Source: Hyalella azteca (taxonomy: Eukaryota > Arthropoda > Malacostraca > Amphipoda > Hyalellidae). Taken from it: a DNA stretch of 64,000 bases. Made by a program: the position numbers and the translations under genes. Shown here in pieces: positions 10,531 to 22,099 of this stretch (positions within the stretch are counted from its first letter, which is position 1; every line of letters begins with the position of its first letter). Under the pieces are notes generated by a model. That model saw nothing but the letters and a program-made list of their open reading frames with translations. It did not search any database and was not told where the DNA came from. The stretch covers positions 62,001-126,000 of the forward strand of contig NW_025943937.1 in the NCBI RefSeq assembly GCF_000764305.2, given 5' to 3'.

Positions 10531-12780
10531 ACGAAGTCGATTTTATTCTGTGAGGAAAATTGCATGTATTTTGCTGCTTGAATTGTTTTGTGAGTTTTTT
10601 GTGTCATGCCGGAAAAATTCTGATGGTATGGGAACCGTGTTTTGTTATGCTCTAACAGCAACTAATTTTGTTTATTTGATTTTTTTAGCTTCTTTGTTCT
10701 TGCGCAAATTTCGTTCAACAATAATTTTCGTGAATTCTATATAAGCTCGATTATTGGGTTCCTTTGTATGGTCTAAATAAACATGTCAAGGGCACTTACC
10801 GCTATTATCAAATCAAAGAAGTAAAAGAGAATGCATGCAAGTGGGCTACCTACAATGCTTTGCACAAAGCTTACATTATCAGAAATTAAAATCGTGCCAG
10901 AGTTAAGACATCCTGGATAGGCGCTTGTTCCTTACTTATATAGTTATATAGTCTAAGGCATCTATGTCCGCGACCTTAATTGCATGTATACGCTACTGTC
11001 CCCTATAATTGATTAAGTTTAACACCGGAGTTGTTCAATAAACGCGTAGGTGACACCAGAAGTTATAGAATTCCATTTTACCAGTGCAGGAGGAAGTGAA
11101 TGCCGCTATATGCATGTGTATATTTCTACGAAGACGAATGTGAGTGAATCCTGTATACCTAAGTAACTTAAATTATGCCGAAAGCATACTTTTAACGCAA
11201 TCATTTCGTTGTTTTCTACTTATATGTAAGCCAGGTATGTTCTGCATAAATTGAAATTGGTTTTTACTGAGGTCATCTTAACTTGCATTTATTATTTTTT
11301 TTTCGATGCGTTTAATATCCAGCATGTAGATTTTGATAAATGTGATTTTGATAGAAAAGCTTTCAAATAAATTTTGATACAGAACCAGGTATAGTAATGT
11401 AAAAATATACGTTTATGGAGATACCATGATGTCCAATGATGATGTGCTATTTACATCGAAACAATTACGAGCGTAATTGAGTGCTTACAATTTTAATAGC
11501 GTGTGTAGTACACAATTGATCTGCACCATTGTCTTCCTGTTTGCTTTATGTTTGTTATCTTGTTTGCTTTATTGGTTCGTATGTTAACATGGATCTAAAC
11601 TGACAAAGAAGAGCCTATACATAAATGAGGTCAAATTAAGGCAGTAAACTTTGTTATAGGTCTGTTAAGTAGGCAGTGCGATGGATATAGCGCTCATGTC
11701 TGACTAACGTTCGGCATGACAGAAATATTACTAATGTTGTTATTCTAATTAATTCAATTAATAATTTATTATTCTAATTAATTGTTCTAATTCAAGGCAA
11801 CATTTTTGAGGCTGATTTATTAATTTAATGAAATAAAGAGAACAAACGCGTATAAAAATAAAAAACCACTACTGAAATTCTACATATATTTTTTATTTAT
11901 TTTTTGGCGTTGCCTGAAGGCACCATGAGTGTAGGCAGCTGTTGATCGATCTGCAAACGGCGTCACATTTTGGTTAGTTAAACTCGATTAACAAATTATA
12001 ATTACAAATTAACGTGCGAGGTAATACACAAACTTAGAGAGGCAGTAAAAAGTTGCACAGAAGACCTCAAGTATTAAAAAGCGCTGCAGGAGAGCACTGA
12101 AGGTTTGATGATGCAGAGGGTGGACGGCAGACAGGCAACGGAAGCGTCTAAAGTGTTGTGTCATGGCACTAAATGAAGGTATGAAACGCTAGCACTTCGC
12201 CAGCCCCTCGCTCCTGTTTGTCTGCCCTACAGATCGCATTTAAAAACGTTTACCTACTAATTAGAACTCGAGTAGACTCACTTTCTGAGTCCATTAAACT
12301 TTTAAACGACTTAGGAATTATATTTATCAGTTCACATCGCGATAACTCGCGCTTATTTGATCCCGTTATTCCTTAATGATGAACGAGTACTGGATAGAAG
12401 GTGAAAATTATGCAATTTAATTGTGACAGAGCATCGATTTGATTGCGTAAAGCGATTTAACATATAGCCAACAATACTTAAGCACGTATAATGAAACGAC
12501 TTGTATTCTTCAGCCGTTTATTTGCAATTGAACATTAATTCCTTACGTTACAAAAAACTTACCTGTCAATCCTCAAAATAGAACTTACATCTCATTCAGT
12601 TTAAATAAAATTATCTTTCTATAATTGCATCATGTCAACAGGAAGGTGTTTAAAAGACTTTAACATTATCATCACTAACTTTCTCACCCTTAATTTACCA
12701 GTCGTAGTTCCAACGCTTTAAATCCCATTAGCGATTAATTCTCGCTGCATCGTCTGCACATATTGAAACATGCTAAACAC
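10530..12780. other. stretch without recognisable gene
   Basis: Mostly AT-rich. Two more complex patches, at about 11905-11990 and 12090-12250, are GC-richer and could be small regulatory elements. They show no clear motif cluster, splice structure or repeat. Confidence 0.4.
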
Positions 12781-12903
12781 TTCATAAACACGACGCTCAA
12801 ATATTGTTACTAGTCTTCTTTGACATGAAAAAGACACGTGACTCATAAACACGACGCTCAAATATTGTTACTAGTCGTCTTTGACGTGAAGAAGACACGT
12901 GAC
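12781..12903 (+). repeat. two-copy 61-bp tandem duplication
   Basis: A 61-bp unit starting TCATAAACACGACGCTC at 12782 repeats at 12843 with only a few substitutions, ending in GACACGTGACT. The CACGTG E-box is therefore duplicated. High identity points to a recent duplication. Confidence 0.85.
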
Positions 12904-12990
12904 TGCTAGAGATACTAGAGATATCGATTTCTGTGATGGATGTGTTCATAATTCCTTCATTAGTATTTCGAGTTGATTATCGATGAAGAG

Positions 12991-13086
12991 TGTAGCGTGT
13001 GGCAGCAGGTGTAGAGCAGCGGTGATACACAGCTGTTTGCAGACGTGCCGAGCTGTTAGGCACACTTGCTTCCAACCCACGCTACA
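12991..13086 (+). ncRNA. long imperfect hairpin, pre-miRNA-like candidate
   Basis: The 96-nt segment folds by eye into one imperfect hairpin. TGTAGCGTG (12991-12999) pairs with CACGCTACA (13078-13086). AGCAGGTGT (13004-13012) pairs with ACACTTGCT (13062-13070) with one G-T wobble. AGCAGC (13015-13020) pairs with GCTGTT (13052-13057), again with one wobble. A further GG/CC closes a loop of about 20-25 nt. Small internal loops separate the helices. Size and shape fit an animal pre-miRNA, but I recognise no known mature miRNA, and no expression evidence is available. The strand is arbitrary. It could instead be a regulatory element, as it contains CAGGTG, CAGCTG and CACTTG E-boxes. Confidence 0.25.
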
Positions 13087-13247
13087 GTAGATAGTCTGTA
13101 CTCTTCTGTATGTACACTGTTACAGTTATACGTTTCTAAATGCGCATTTAATATTGTATGATGATAATAGATCTGGCAATTGATTTGAATTTTGTGTTTC
13201 GATATGATTCTGCCAGTGCGTTTCATTTTGACGGAGTTTCGCTAACA

Positions 13248-13590
13248 GATACACATCAACAGGAACATCGCCCTATTAGTTACGTATCGTAAGGTACATC
13301 GCACTATTTGATACACATCGGCAGGTACAGAGCACTATTAGTTACGTATCGTAAGTAACATCGCACTATTTGATACACATCGGCAGGTACAGAGCACTAT
13401 TTGATACACATCGGCAGGTACAGAGCACTATTTGATACACATCGGCAGGTACAGAGCACTATTTGATACACATCGGCTGGTACAGCGCACTTTTAGTTAC
13501 GTATCGTAAGGTACATCGCACTATTCGATACGCATCGGCAGGTACGTTGCCCTATTCAATACGCCTCAGGTATTACGACGCGCTACATAT
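13248..13590 (+). repeat. two-variant 31-bp minisatellite
   Basis: About eleven units of 30-32 bp in two clearly distinct types. Type A begins GATACACATCGGCAGGTACA. Type B begins AGTTACGTATCGTAAGGTAC. Order along the array is A B A B A A A A B A A, starting near 13248, 13278, 13310, 13340, 13372, 13403, 13434, 13465, 13495, 13527 and 13558. Terminal units are more diverged than central ones. Alternating A and B at the left is a simple higher-order repeat. Confidence 0.85.
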
Positions 13591-13599
13591 GAAATTAGT

Positions 13600-14610
13600 A
13601 CACACCTAATAATATTTGTCCATTAGAGGGATTTCTTCTCAACAAAACTTCTGATGGAAGCTCAGTACGATAAATTAAATTGCATAGAAAAATGAGAATG
13701 TTTATATAAACTACGACCATGAGCTATTGACAGTCTCTATAGTTTCTTTACCTTCAACGGTAACACAGAGACTCAATTCGCTTCAAAAAGCTTCAGAAAG
13801 CATTTTTACTGATCTGACCTCTACCGACTTCCGAGAAATAAGTTGAATAGAGATCGACTTGAATGTGTTCAAATAAATTAATGCTGGATGCAGCACCATC
13901 AAATTTTTTCACTGCACTCACTCGGTCTAGAAAATTGGTCACCTTCATATTTTACCTTCCTACTCTAGACTAATAAGTGATAAGTAATTGTGTAATCTAG
14001 ATCCAGATAAATAACAGATACAGATTCTGCACTTAAATTTGAGGAAAATTTGTATATCAGCTGCACATCATGAAAATTTCAGTACGTTTTTCACATTTGA
14101 CTTGATGGAATTCTCCGAAATTAAAAAATTAAATGAAAGATTTTACATGTGTTTTTTTCAGTAACCTTATTTCACTAATAGTCAAAATAAAATAGATACA
14201 ACAAGAGCCTGTGGAATAAAGAGTGAACTGAATTTGCGACTGCTAACTTGGCACTAAAATTCAACATAAACGACAGTAATACTGATAAAGAATATCGTAA
14301 GTGCTAATACGATATCATTTCAGTTGATAAAATCCTTTGACTTTTAGATAAAATAATATTTGACTTATGAAACAAGGGTTTCAAATTTTAATATTCATCA
14401 AAATATGAACAATAACCACATGTTGTCATAAATACGCGCCTAATTGTAGTCCCTGAAGACACAAAAAATAATAAATAGCCCGGTGCTGTATTTCCATGTG
14501 CATGCCTCTTGTTTGTGCATTCCTTCTTTTAAACTATGTAATGCGTTCCATTACACGTACTCCACTCCGCTCCAACAAAACTTCCAATTATTAATGGTCG
14601 ATTTAATTAT
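13600..14610. other. AT-rich stretch, nothing recognised
   Basis: Only short frames and simple AT-rich sequence are seen. No repeat, hairpin or motif cluster stands out. Confidence 0.5.
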
Positions 14611-14615
14611 AGATA

Positions 14616-14715
14616 TGTACATGGTTTTAATCGTACATGGTATTAAACGCGTATATGATATTAATCGTATACGATATTATTCGTATATGATATTAATCGT
14701 ACATGGTATTAGTCG
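14616..14715 (+). repeat. 16-bp tandem repeat
   Basis: About six units of the form CGTAYATGRTATTAAT, from about 14616 to 14715, with two interleaved variants (CGTACATGGTATTA and CGTATATGATATTA). One unit is 2 bp longer. Confidence 0.7.
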
Positions 14716-14719
14716 ATTT

Positions 14720-15585
14720 TATCCCATACTCGAGAGGAGTTCCATGTCTCATCAGTCACAGATCTCACTTTTTATATCAAAACCGACCTATCAGTGGCAA
14801 AGAAGAGATAAATATTTACCATTATAAAAAAGGCCTCGTACTCAATTAATTTTCAATGAAAGGAAAATTATCTCATCATATTAATTGGACACATAATTTG
14901 TAGTTCATAAAAATTCCGGATAAACGCCAGGAGTCCAATTTATTTTCTTACTAAATGTTGTAATATGACTAATCTCATCCAAATTTTCCAGTGGAATTAA
15001 AAAAAATATATTTTAAATGATGAGGCGCTGGCCAACTCAACGTCTTCGCGACAAATGAACTCGTATTTTATGTTAGTTCTTGTCGCGTTTGTTTGATCAG
15101 AAAAATGAAAGTAAATTATAGCAGATCCACGTTGACTTCAATTCATCTTTACTCGTGAATTATTATGCAGTGATAGTTCAATCATCAGGAATTTTATATA
15201 AACTATTGCAGGAGTAGAAGCGTAATCATAATTATGACTTACTGTACTGTTATGAATAAATATTAATAGTATTTTGATTTATCAATATAAATGATTATCG
15301 GGCAACATTCAAAATTTTTCATCAGGATAGACAAATCCAAAGTAATTTGGAAGATAGAGAATGGAAACAACCGAAGCGTAATTGAAATCCTAATTAGTCT
15401 AATGCTAAAGCTATCTGACTCTAATAACTTGTCTGACCACAGACATTGGCGGACGCTTATTTCATCACTTAATCAATCGCAGGAATCAAAGTAAGTAGAT
15501 AACAAGTAATGAAGAGGCTTCAGGAACCAGGGAAGCAAATAGTTCTAGCGAAAAATATGCAGGAAAAGTAAATATATATTTTTGC
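14720..15585. other. AT-rich stretch, nothing recognised
   Basis: No gene, hairpin or repeat that I can support. A 67-codon + frame at 15291-15494 has no recognisable motif. Confidence 0.5.
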
Positions 15586-15587
15586 GT

Positions 15588-15920
15588 TTTTCTGTAAACG
15601 CAGAGGGGGCATTTTGTTACTTCACGTAGGCTTTGTATATCTCGTTCAAAATACAGTTTACCTTCGAAAATAATTGAAAATGTAACCCAATGTGCCAAAA
15701 TGAATGTTGAAATGTCCTAAGGTACACGCCGCTGCGCTCAGAAAGCTGCGTTCAAAGTAATTTTTAAACGCACCCGGAGAAGTTTCTTACTTAAAGAAAG
15801 CTTTATAAATACCGTTCCAAATATAATTTACATCGGCTAATAATTCAAATCAATTTGTGACAAATTGCCAAAATGAACGTATAAATATGTTGAGTTACAC
15901 GCTGCTGCGTTCAGAGGGCG
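15588..15920 (+). repeat. diverged ~173-bp tandem duplication
   Basis: The sequence at about 15590-15745 reappears in order at about 15762-15918. Shared landmarks are AAACGCA, TTACTT, a GCTTT(G/A)TA block, GTTC(A/C)AA, CCAAAATGAA (15695 and 15868), TACACGC and GCTGCG(C/T)TCAG. Many substitutions and small indels separate the copies, so this is old. The second copy leads directly into a GC-rich hairpin cluster. Confidence 0.65.
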
Positions 15921-16035
15921 GGTCCGACTGATGGTCGAATTTTTGGGCTGTTCGTCGGACGTCGGCACGCAGCATCCGGCGCGGCGGTGGCAGGTCTTCC
16001 TGTCCGCCGGAACACCTCAGCCCGGCGCTGAGTTA
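15920..16035. other. CpG-dense cluster of three hairpins
   Basis: Within about 115 bp there are three inverted repeats. GTCCGAC at 15927-15933 matches GTCGGAC at 15954-15960. CGGCGG + CAGG (15982-15994) faces CCTG + CCGCCG (15999-16009) across a 4-nt loop. CTCAGC (16016-16021) faces GCTGAG (16027-16032). The middle one would be a very stable stem. This is the most GC-rich point of the neighbourhood. Possible roles are a structured RNA, a transcription start region or a fragment of an unknown element. No function can be assigned. Confidence 0.5.
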
Positions 16036-18210
16036 TGGGATCTTATCTCTCCGATGCAGCGAGATTGTGTCTTCCTCCAATAATGTTAAGCTCTTAAACG
16101 TCCCGTCATATCATTATTCGGGTAGCAAAGAGACAAATATTATTCGCGTACAATTAGGAATCTTTGTCGCGGGTTACATGAAATTTATTGATAGTAATTA
16201 AGTAATAAGGTCAATCCAGAATGGGATGGTTGAAAATGAATCTAAAAATACGAGATATTTTTTTAGTCCTAATCTGATTCTAAATAAAAAGAAAAGTGCT
16301 GTTCAAATCGATGGATTTTTTGCCCCTAGTACTATTTGTAAAATTCCAGTGTCAAAGTCATAATTGTGGGATGGTTTCTTCCTAAAACGCTGCATTCGAC
16401 GTTTTCAATTATCTCATATAATCTTAGAATTATATAGACGCTCTATATCGTCTTGTAAATGAATATATTTTAAAAAGTGCCGCATTAAATTCACGATAAA
16501 TTTTATTTATTTATTGCAATGTTTTTCTTGCACGAATGTATTAGTGTCTTTAATTTCGTCGCGCTATTGGTCTGCAGAATAAAATATTAATGAAATTTTA
16601 GTTTCGAAATTCATTTTAACACACTATTTTGCATCACATGCTGCGTTTGCTGCCATCGATTCGCCATCGATTGTTACTCAAGCGCCGCTGGGGCGAGAAT
16701 TTTGCATCACATGAAGGTCTTCAAGTTTTCCTATTTCCTACCGTTATTTATATTGTTCTATTCAATAATAGATTGTGTCAGCGTTCAATGCATATTCAAT
16801 TGCAATGAAATTTATGGAGTTGCAAGAAATATGTAATTTCTTAGGTAAAATTTCTTCTCTTCCTAAATAAAACGATTTTGTATTTAAAATACTATTTTTC
16901 GTTGCAGTAGCTGAAGTTGATCAGGGTCCGTAAATTTGAACATTACTATGTTAAAAGAACCAGCAGCAAAAATTTTCAAGACTAGCCTTTAGAGTTGGAT
17001 GCGATAAATTGGGCTAGAAATTTACATAGTATTCTAGAAGCTTTAATGTTGTGTTCAAAATTAATACAACGGTAAAAAATGACGATGAATTGATGAAACT
17101 AGCATCACCTGGAAAGCCGCTAGCCTCATGTTTTATTCATGTCCAGTTGAATGTCAGTAATTATTGTGGAAATTTGATATTTTCATCAAATACGCAATCT
17201 AGTGTGCCACATAATCAGCCAATGCTGCAGCATTAGGATAAAATATATATTTTTTTTTGATAGAAATTTTTTAGAAATTCAGATTTTCTATGAGTACGAA
17301 TAATGTCATTTTTTGTAGCCAAAATTTGTTGTTATAGCTGCTGCACTCGAGGATAAAAGCACCAGCCGTTCTTGAGTGAACTGAGGCTGAATTCTTGCTC
17401 ATCATTATTAACGCTTGCTGTGTGCTTGCTGTGTTGTAAACAACTTGACGATATTTTTGTGAGTTATCCAGAGTTTTGGGGAGTTCCGATATGTCAAAGT
17501 CTTGGTGATAACTTAAATCACATTAGTTAACTGTGTCATAATGCATGATGACCTAGTGTATGAAATTCTACTTGAAATGGATCAGCCTGGAAAGTAAAGT
17601 AAAGACAGACAGTGAAGACAGAAGATAAGACTTGAAATTTGTCGTAGTGCTGTGCAGTAGCCGTCCTCCCACGCTGTGCTGTGGTTAAATGTACGGAGCA
17701 GCACGTGAAGTGCAGCGAACAGTTAACGTACGTCTAGACACTTGCCCGGTGATACATACCGAAGATCATCCCATTTAAAATGTTCTGAACCTACTCCTCC
17801 CAATTAACGCTGACTATTCAATCGAGAAAATTATTAATGCAATTTTAACAATTTACCTCACATCGAACAGCGAAGATGCGGTCAGCTATGCCAACACTGC
17901 GATTGAAATTTCGGAGTAAAAAGTATCACCGCTCATATTGTCAGCTTGGGTCTTTTAAATACTGTTGTCAAAACTAAAGCGACTAAAGAGTGTGATCGTA
18001 TATTGTACAAGCTCATTTCTCAGTAAATTGTCTAATTTATGGCGTCTTCCGTTTCATTTCAAGCACCCAACTCAAACACAGGTCTAACAAGCAATCCATA
18101 TTATTAAATACTTTAATCCATATTCATTTTTTCGGATTCTAAAGCGCAATTATTCGATTCCACAAATTTAATAATTCTACTGACCGCATTCCAGTTATTC
18201 TGAATACCAG
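16035..18210. other. mostly AT-rich stretch, some complex patches
   Basis: No gene is recognised. At 16626-16640 and 16699-16713 the same 15-mer ATTTTGCATCACATG brackets 58 bp holding two GCCATCGATT words. A GC-richer patch at about 17640-17760 includes GCACGTG and CGTACGTC words. Neither shows a splice or coding pattern. Confidence 0.4.
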
Positions 18211-18213
18211 GGC

Positions 18214-18351
18214 CCATACTTTCAAAAAAAGTTAAGAGGTCGTAAGTTCATCAGCCAATCATTGACGGCCTTTCAAGCAAAATCCACCAATCATAGACCA
18301 GAAAATAGAGCGTAAGTATTTACGTTCACTTAGCGAATTTTGAAAGTATGG
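18214..18351 (+). mobile_element. 138-bp TIR element (MITE), copy 1
   Basis: Terminal inverted repeats CCATACTTTCAAAA (18214-18227) and TTTTGAAAGTATGG (18338-18351) bound a 138-bp sequence that recurs at 38294-38431 with the same length and only about eight differences. Near the right end is a near-palindrome CGTAAGTATTTACG. There is no coding capacity, so it must have been moved in trans by a transposase. Target-site duplications are unclear; both copies share CAGGGC just outside the left end, so the true terminus may lie a few bases further out. Superfamily is not determined. Confidence 0.7.
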
Positions 18352-18853
18352 CACCAGATTATTTGTGCTGTGCCGCCCTGTTTTCCAGGCCTCGCTCAGC
18401 AGCCTTACGCCGCTGCCGCGACCCAGTGTCACGGTTGTCGGTAAGTGGAAACGGAAATTCCTCTGTGCTTTGTATTCCACTGATTACTTAGTTATTAAAT
18501 TTCTTCAGTGGAAAGTACCGTGGTTTGTTTTTTTACGTATGTAAAATGATAGAATATTGCTCCCGGCTACGATCTTTTTGTTACAAGTAAAAAAATTTTA
18601 TAATATGGCCCTTATGTTGAATGGTGCAGGTATCGATATATCTGAAATGCTAAGCGAACATGATCAATTTGACCATTCGTCCGATTTATAGTAACATAGC
18701 TTTAATACTATTTTTTCAACTTAACTTACTTCAGCTCAACAAGCGATATAATTAAATATTATTATTATCAGAATTTACAAGTACGTGAATAGGCAATAGG
18801 CCATGGGCCTATTTCTTCAGTGCCGACACTTCTTTCTTTTCGATCCTCTCTTT

Positions 18854-18918
18854 TTAGCGCATCTTCTCTTCATAGAAAAAATGCACTATTGTGCTCGCTA
18901 TGTCCGTCTGTCTGTATT

Positions 18919-18949
<31 letters not shown>

Positions 18950-19147
18950 TTCTGTCTGTCTGTCTCTCCGTCTGTCCGTCCGTGACTTCACGTTTTCGTC
19001 GATTTTAAGAAGCGGGCATGCCTGTATTAAAGATACGACATCTCTAGCTCTAATGCACTGTACTAATCGAAATGAAAACTGATTTATGCGCGAGAAAATG
19101 CGCTCTCTGTCACTCACTGCCGTGAGTACTGAGTTATATTTTTTAAT
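18854..19147 (+). mobile_element. HINE/DINE-like element, copy 2 (longest)
   Basis: Same family as the copy at 3311. AGCGCATCTTCTC (18856-18868, one mismatch to the family 13-mer) is followed by the conserved GCACTATTGTGCTCG block, a long (GTCY)n tract at about 18901-18982, and about 90 bp of unique interior missing from the other two copies. Then come the exact inverted 13-mer GAGAAAATGCGCT (19092-19104), the palindrome ACTCACTGCCGTGAGT with one mismatch (19112-19127), and the common T-rich end. Short frames across the tract encode only Ser/Val/Cys-type repeats and are not genes. This copy is probably closest to full length. Confidence 0.65.
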
Positions 19148-19149
19148 GC

Positions 19150-19620
19150 TAAATTTGCTATGGCGCTGAAAGATCCCCCATAATTTGAATGAATAATATG
19201 TCAATAAAATGACAAGCTTGTATTGATTCAATTTGCTCTAAATTACACCTATTTCTTTTTTATTAAATTTATATATGACTTTAGAACTTTTTGAAACTTC
19301 ATTCCACATGAAACAGAACACCTTATAGCTCCTGCACTAACTGACGAGGCAAACACAACACTTCCCGCTTCCCAGAACACGTGTAAAGCTCGACATAAAT
19401 CGAAATTAAATAATCTCTTCCAATTAGGCTTCCAGCTTCATTCATTACCAATTTTTCACGCTAAAAGATATCTATTAGTAAGTTGCGTCCGTTGGGATTG
19501 AGTGGATTATAAGACTAAAAAACAAGTGACCATCGCTGGATTTCACGCATCTTTAAACTCGAGGAAATCTTGTCCCATATCAATCTTATTCGAACCTCTT
19601 CATGTCGGGTTACTCAATTA
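19150..19620. other. no recognisable feature
   Basis: AT-rich with one moderately complex patch around 19330-19400. No motif cluster or repeat is supported. Confidence 0.45.
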
Positions 19621-19970
19621 TAGCTTTGTTCCTCTGACATGTGTCGGGAGAAGCTGTTCGTAACAAGACCAAGTTTTGATTTTTATCACGTGGCTTTTCT
19701 TCTTGTAGGTCTGACAGATCGGGACGAGCGGTCGCGACTCAGATCAGTCGCACTCACCAATTGGGTCATCAGGCCTGTCAAAGACGCGTACTATTTCACA
19801 CCTTGTCATTACAGTCGCTGCTCTCAGAAAATCCCTAAAAAACGAATGCGCTCTTGTAAATTTCGAGCGATAATCAGGATGTCAGGTTTTGTGAGTGACA
19901 CAGCGGCTGGGTTTATCTTGAGCGCAGACGCAATAGATGGTATCACTTGACTGGTGGAAGACAGCGGCAG
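19620..19970. promoter_or_regulatory. candidate T-box/homeodomain regulatory element
   Basis: Balanced-composition island. It contains a near-consensus T-box half site TTTCACACCT (19794-19803), a Meis/Hth-type TGACAG near 19712, a CACGTG E-box near 19687 and a CCAATTGGG near 19757. A 103-codon + frame covers it without recognisable motifs. The combination of factor-binding words argues for an enhancer. Coding is the alternative. Confidence 0.3.
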
Positions 19971-20019
19971 TTGCAGGTATATCATCAGTGAAATAGAGTC
20001 GTTGAGATCTTATATCTTG

Positions 20020-20200
20020 CACACGTAATCACCGAGTCTGCGTCACACCCTCGCCTAACCTCAGCGCCTCTAACTCATATACTTATTACGATGACCACCT
20101 TAGCTGCATCGCTCCAAAGCTGTCATTCTTGCTCCCACGTGTATTACGATGAGGCCAAAATTTTGCTGCATAGCAGCTGCGGTTTCTAGTACATATTTCG
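20020..20200. promoter_or_regulatory. candidate E-box/Runt regulatory element
   Basis: A complex island 50 bp beyond the previous one, possibly part of the same module. It carries CACGTG near 20138, CAGCTG overlapping a Runt-type TGCGGTTT (20174-20185), two ATTACGATGA words near 20086 and 20143, and TCACACC near 20043. Function is inferred from motifs only. Confidence 0.3.
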
Positions 20201-20209
20201 TTCACTCCA

Positions 20210-21480
20210 ACTATTGTCATTTGCCGGGCTCCTAAACTACAGAAAAAATACCATCACAGTGAAATTGCTGCTGCAGAAAGAGGGTATCAATCAAAACAAA
20301 ATAATATTAAATAAAGTAACGAATTAGCATGGTTTTGAATACTTCATTATGACAAGACATACATACATTGTTATATAAGAACTATATGTATTAGAACAAT
20401 ATGTTAAATATTACTAATTTGCTTAGATACTTGTAATTGCATTCCATAAACTTTTCTAGGACTGAAGGAGTTGTCTTCTAATGTTTTTGATGGAGATAAG
20501 ATTAATTTACTTGAATTTAATTTTTCTCTTAACTTTTTGGACACGCTGTTATTTTTGGACATTTTAAGCGACTACATTACAAAAATAGTTAAGCGATTGA
20601 TTACTTCTCTTGGGTATCACATTTGTTGTTTTATTTTGCGTAATTAGGACTGAGTAAACCTATTATCGCAACAGTAAAATTCTTATTTCTATTACGAACT
20701 TGATAAATCCTTCCTGCAAGCGATTATTGAGTAACATAACACTGCAAAAATGTCAAAAAGGCAATGTTGTTCTCCCAACTCACGTCTGATTTGAAATTGA
20801 GGGGCAAATAATTTTTTCAATGGACTGCAGAGTTGGACAACTTTATTGACTATATGCACTTTAAATAGTAACCAGAATGAGACCATAGCTGTGTACATAG
20901 TAAATTTGAGATTGACCCCATTTCGGTCAGAATTAATATCTTTTCTGCAGATCAATTCGCAGCCGCATTGAGAATTGCATAATGAATTATAAATTGGTTT
21001 TTATCGTGCAGCTTAGGTGGGAAACCATATCCGACTTCGATGTTGTCCAAAATTTGGCATACTATTCCACATTATATATACCATGCCGTGACTGGATTAA
21101 CCGATATTGATTATTCATATACTGTATGAACGGACATGGACATTAAAAATATCATAGTTCCTTGCTGTTGAACTCATAATATCAAAAACAAAAGCTCCGA
21201 AAGATCCTAGACATTTACTGTAAAAACAATGTGGAACTCTCGAATAGTTTTTATTCGCAGTATTTCAGCTAGAAGGATTTGGAATAGGTTTTGATAATAT
21301 TGCACGCAATACTTGAAATTTTGGAATAAAAAGATTCAGCTTTACTGTACACTCATCAAGATTGAGATTATTTAAGAATAATTAAAAAAAATAGTTAAAA
21401 CAATTTTATGGCAGCAATCAGTGCGCCACAATAAATGCTACCGTCCGTCAAAAAATGTATACAAATTCATTGTAATCAAT
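20210..21480. other. AT-rich stretch, nothing recognised
   Basis: An 87-codon minus-strand frame at 20692-20955 shows no recognisable motif. No repeats or hairpins were found. Confidence 0.5.
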
Positions 21481-21550
21481 CAGACGTAAATTCAAGCCTG
21501 GGACCTCGGCCCGGTGGCTTGCCTTACACCAATCGGAAATGCGAGTGCAC
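21481..21550 (-). mobile_element. tRNA-derived SINE-like head
   Basis: Read on the minus strand, TTTCCGATTGGTGTAAGGC resembles the D-arm/A-box of a Leu/Ser-type tRNA. About 30 nt later GAGGTCCCAGGCTTGAATT resembles a B box and T-loop. Stems are too decayed for a working tRNA. An internal Pol III promoter with degenerate arms is typical of SINE heads. No 3' body or A-tail could be delimited, and no second copy is present in the window. Confidence 0.35.
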
Positions 21551-21584
21551 ATCAGCAAGGCTAAGTGTAATTACGCTCTAGTGA

Positions 21585-21910
21585 AGTTGTCACAAGCCGC
21601 ACATGGTCAGGGAAAATGCACCGAGAATTCAATGAACTGGCTTTAATTTGGGGCTCATCCTTCCGCTGTTGGCAGTGCGCACGTAATTCGTCACTTAACC
21701 CTACGAAAAATCTTTTGCTTTTCATCAGTTGCCATCCATTTGCCATTTAATGGCCGCGTATAATATGCCGATGGTTTTCAATAGGAAAGATCGTACTGCT
21801 TCAGCAGCGGAGCATGGAAGGCGAAGTCGGTGTCGTTATCACAGTAATTTACTCAACCACCAAATGATACGCTGTCCTGGAAATTTCTTTAGCAAACAAT
21901 TAGCACCGGA
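21585..21910. promoter_or_regulatory. candidate regulatory island
   Basis: Complex, fairly GC-rich sequence. It includes a TCACTTAACC NK2-like word near 21690, a CGTAATTCG word near 21682, and the near-palindrome TTTGCCATTTAATGGCCGC around 21738-21756. Frames on both strands (61 codons -, 122 codons +) overlap it without recognisable protein motifs. Confidence 0.25.
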
Positions 21911-22099
21911 AGCGTTAACAAAAGACGAACCAGAATTTGAGTTCACTTCCCTGCTCAAGTTGATGAGCGATGGCAATCTAGTTGGTCTCTTGTTTGACAA
22001 CTTTCCTGTCGAACATCGCGATATCCTTCAATGCTTAAATCGAGCGACATCCTGTCACTGTAGCCCACTTATAAATAACCAAATAAACAAACAATAAAT

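Noticed and set aside
18901..18982. Open frames across the GTCY tract giving Ser/Val/Cys or Arg/Gln-rich peptides
   Set aside because: They are translations of a 4-bp microsatellite inside a mobile element.
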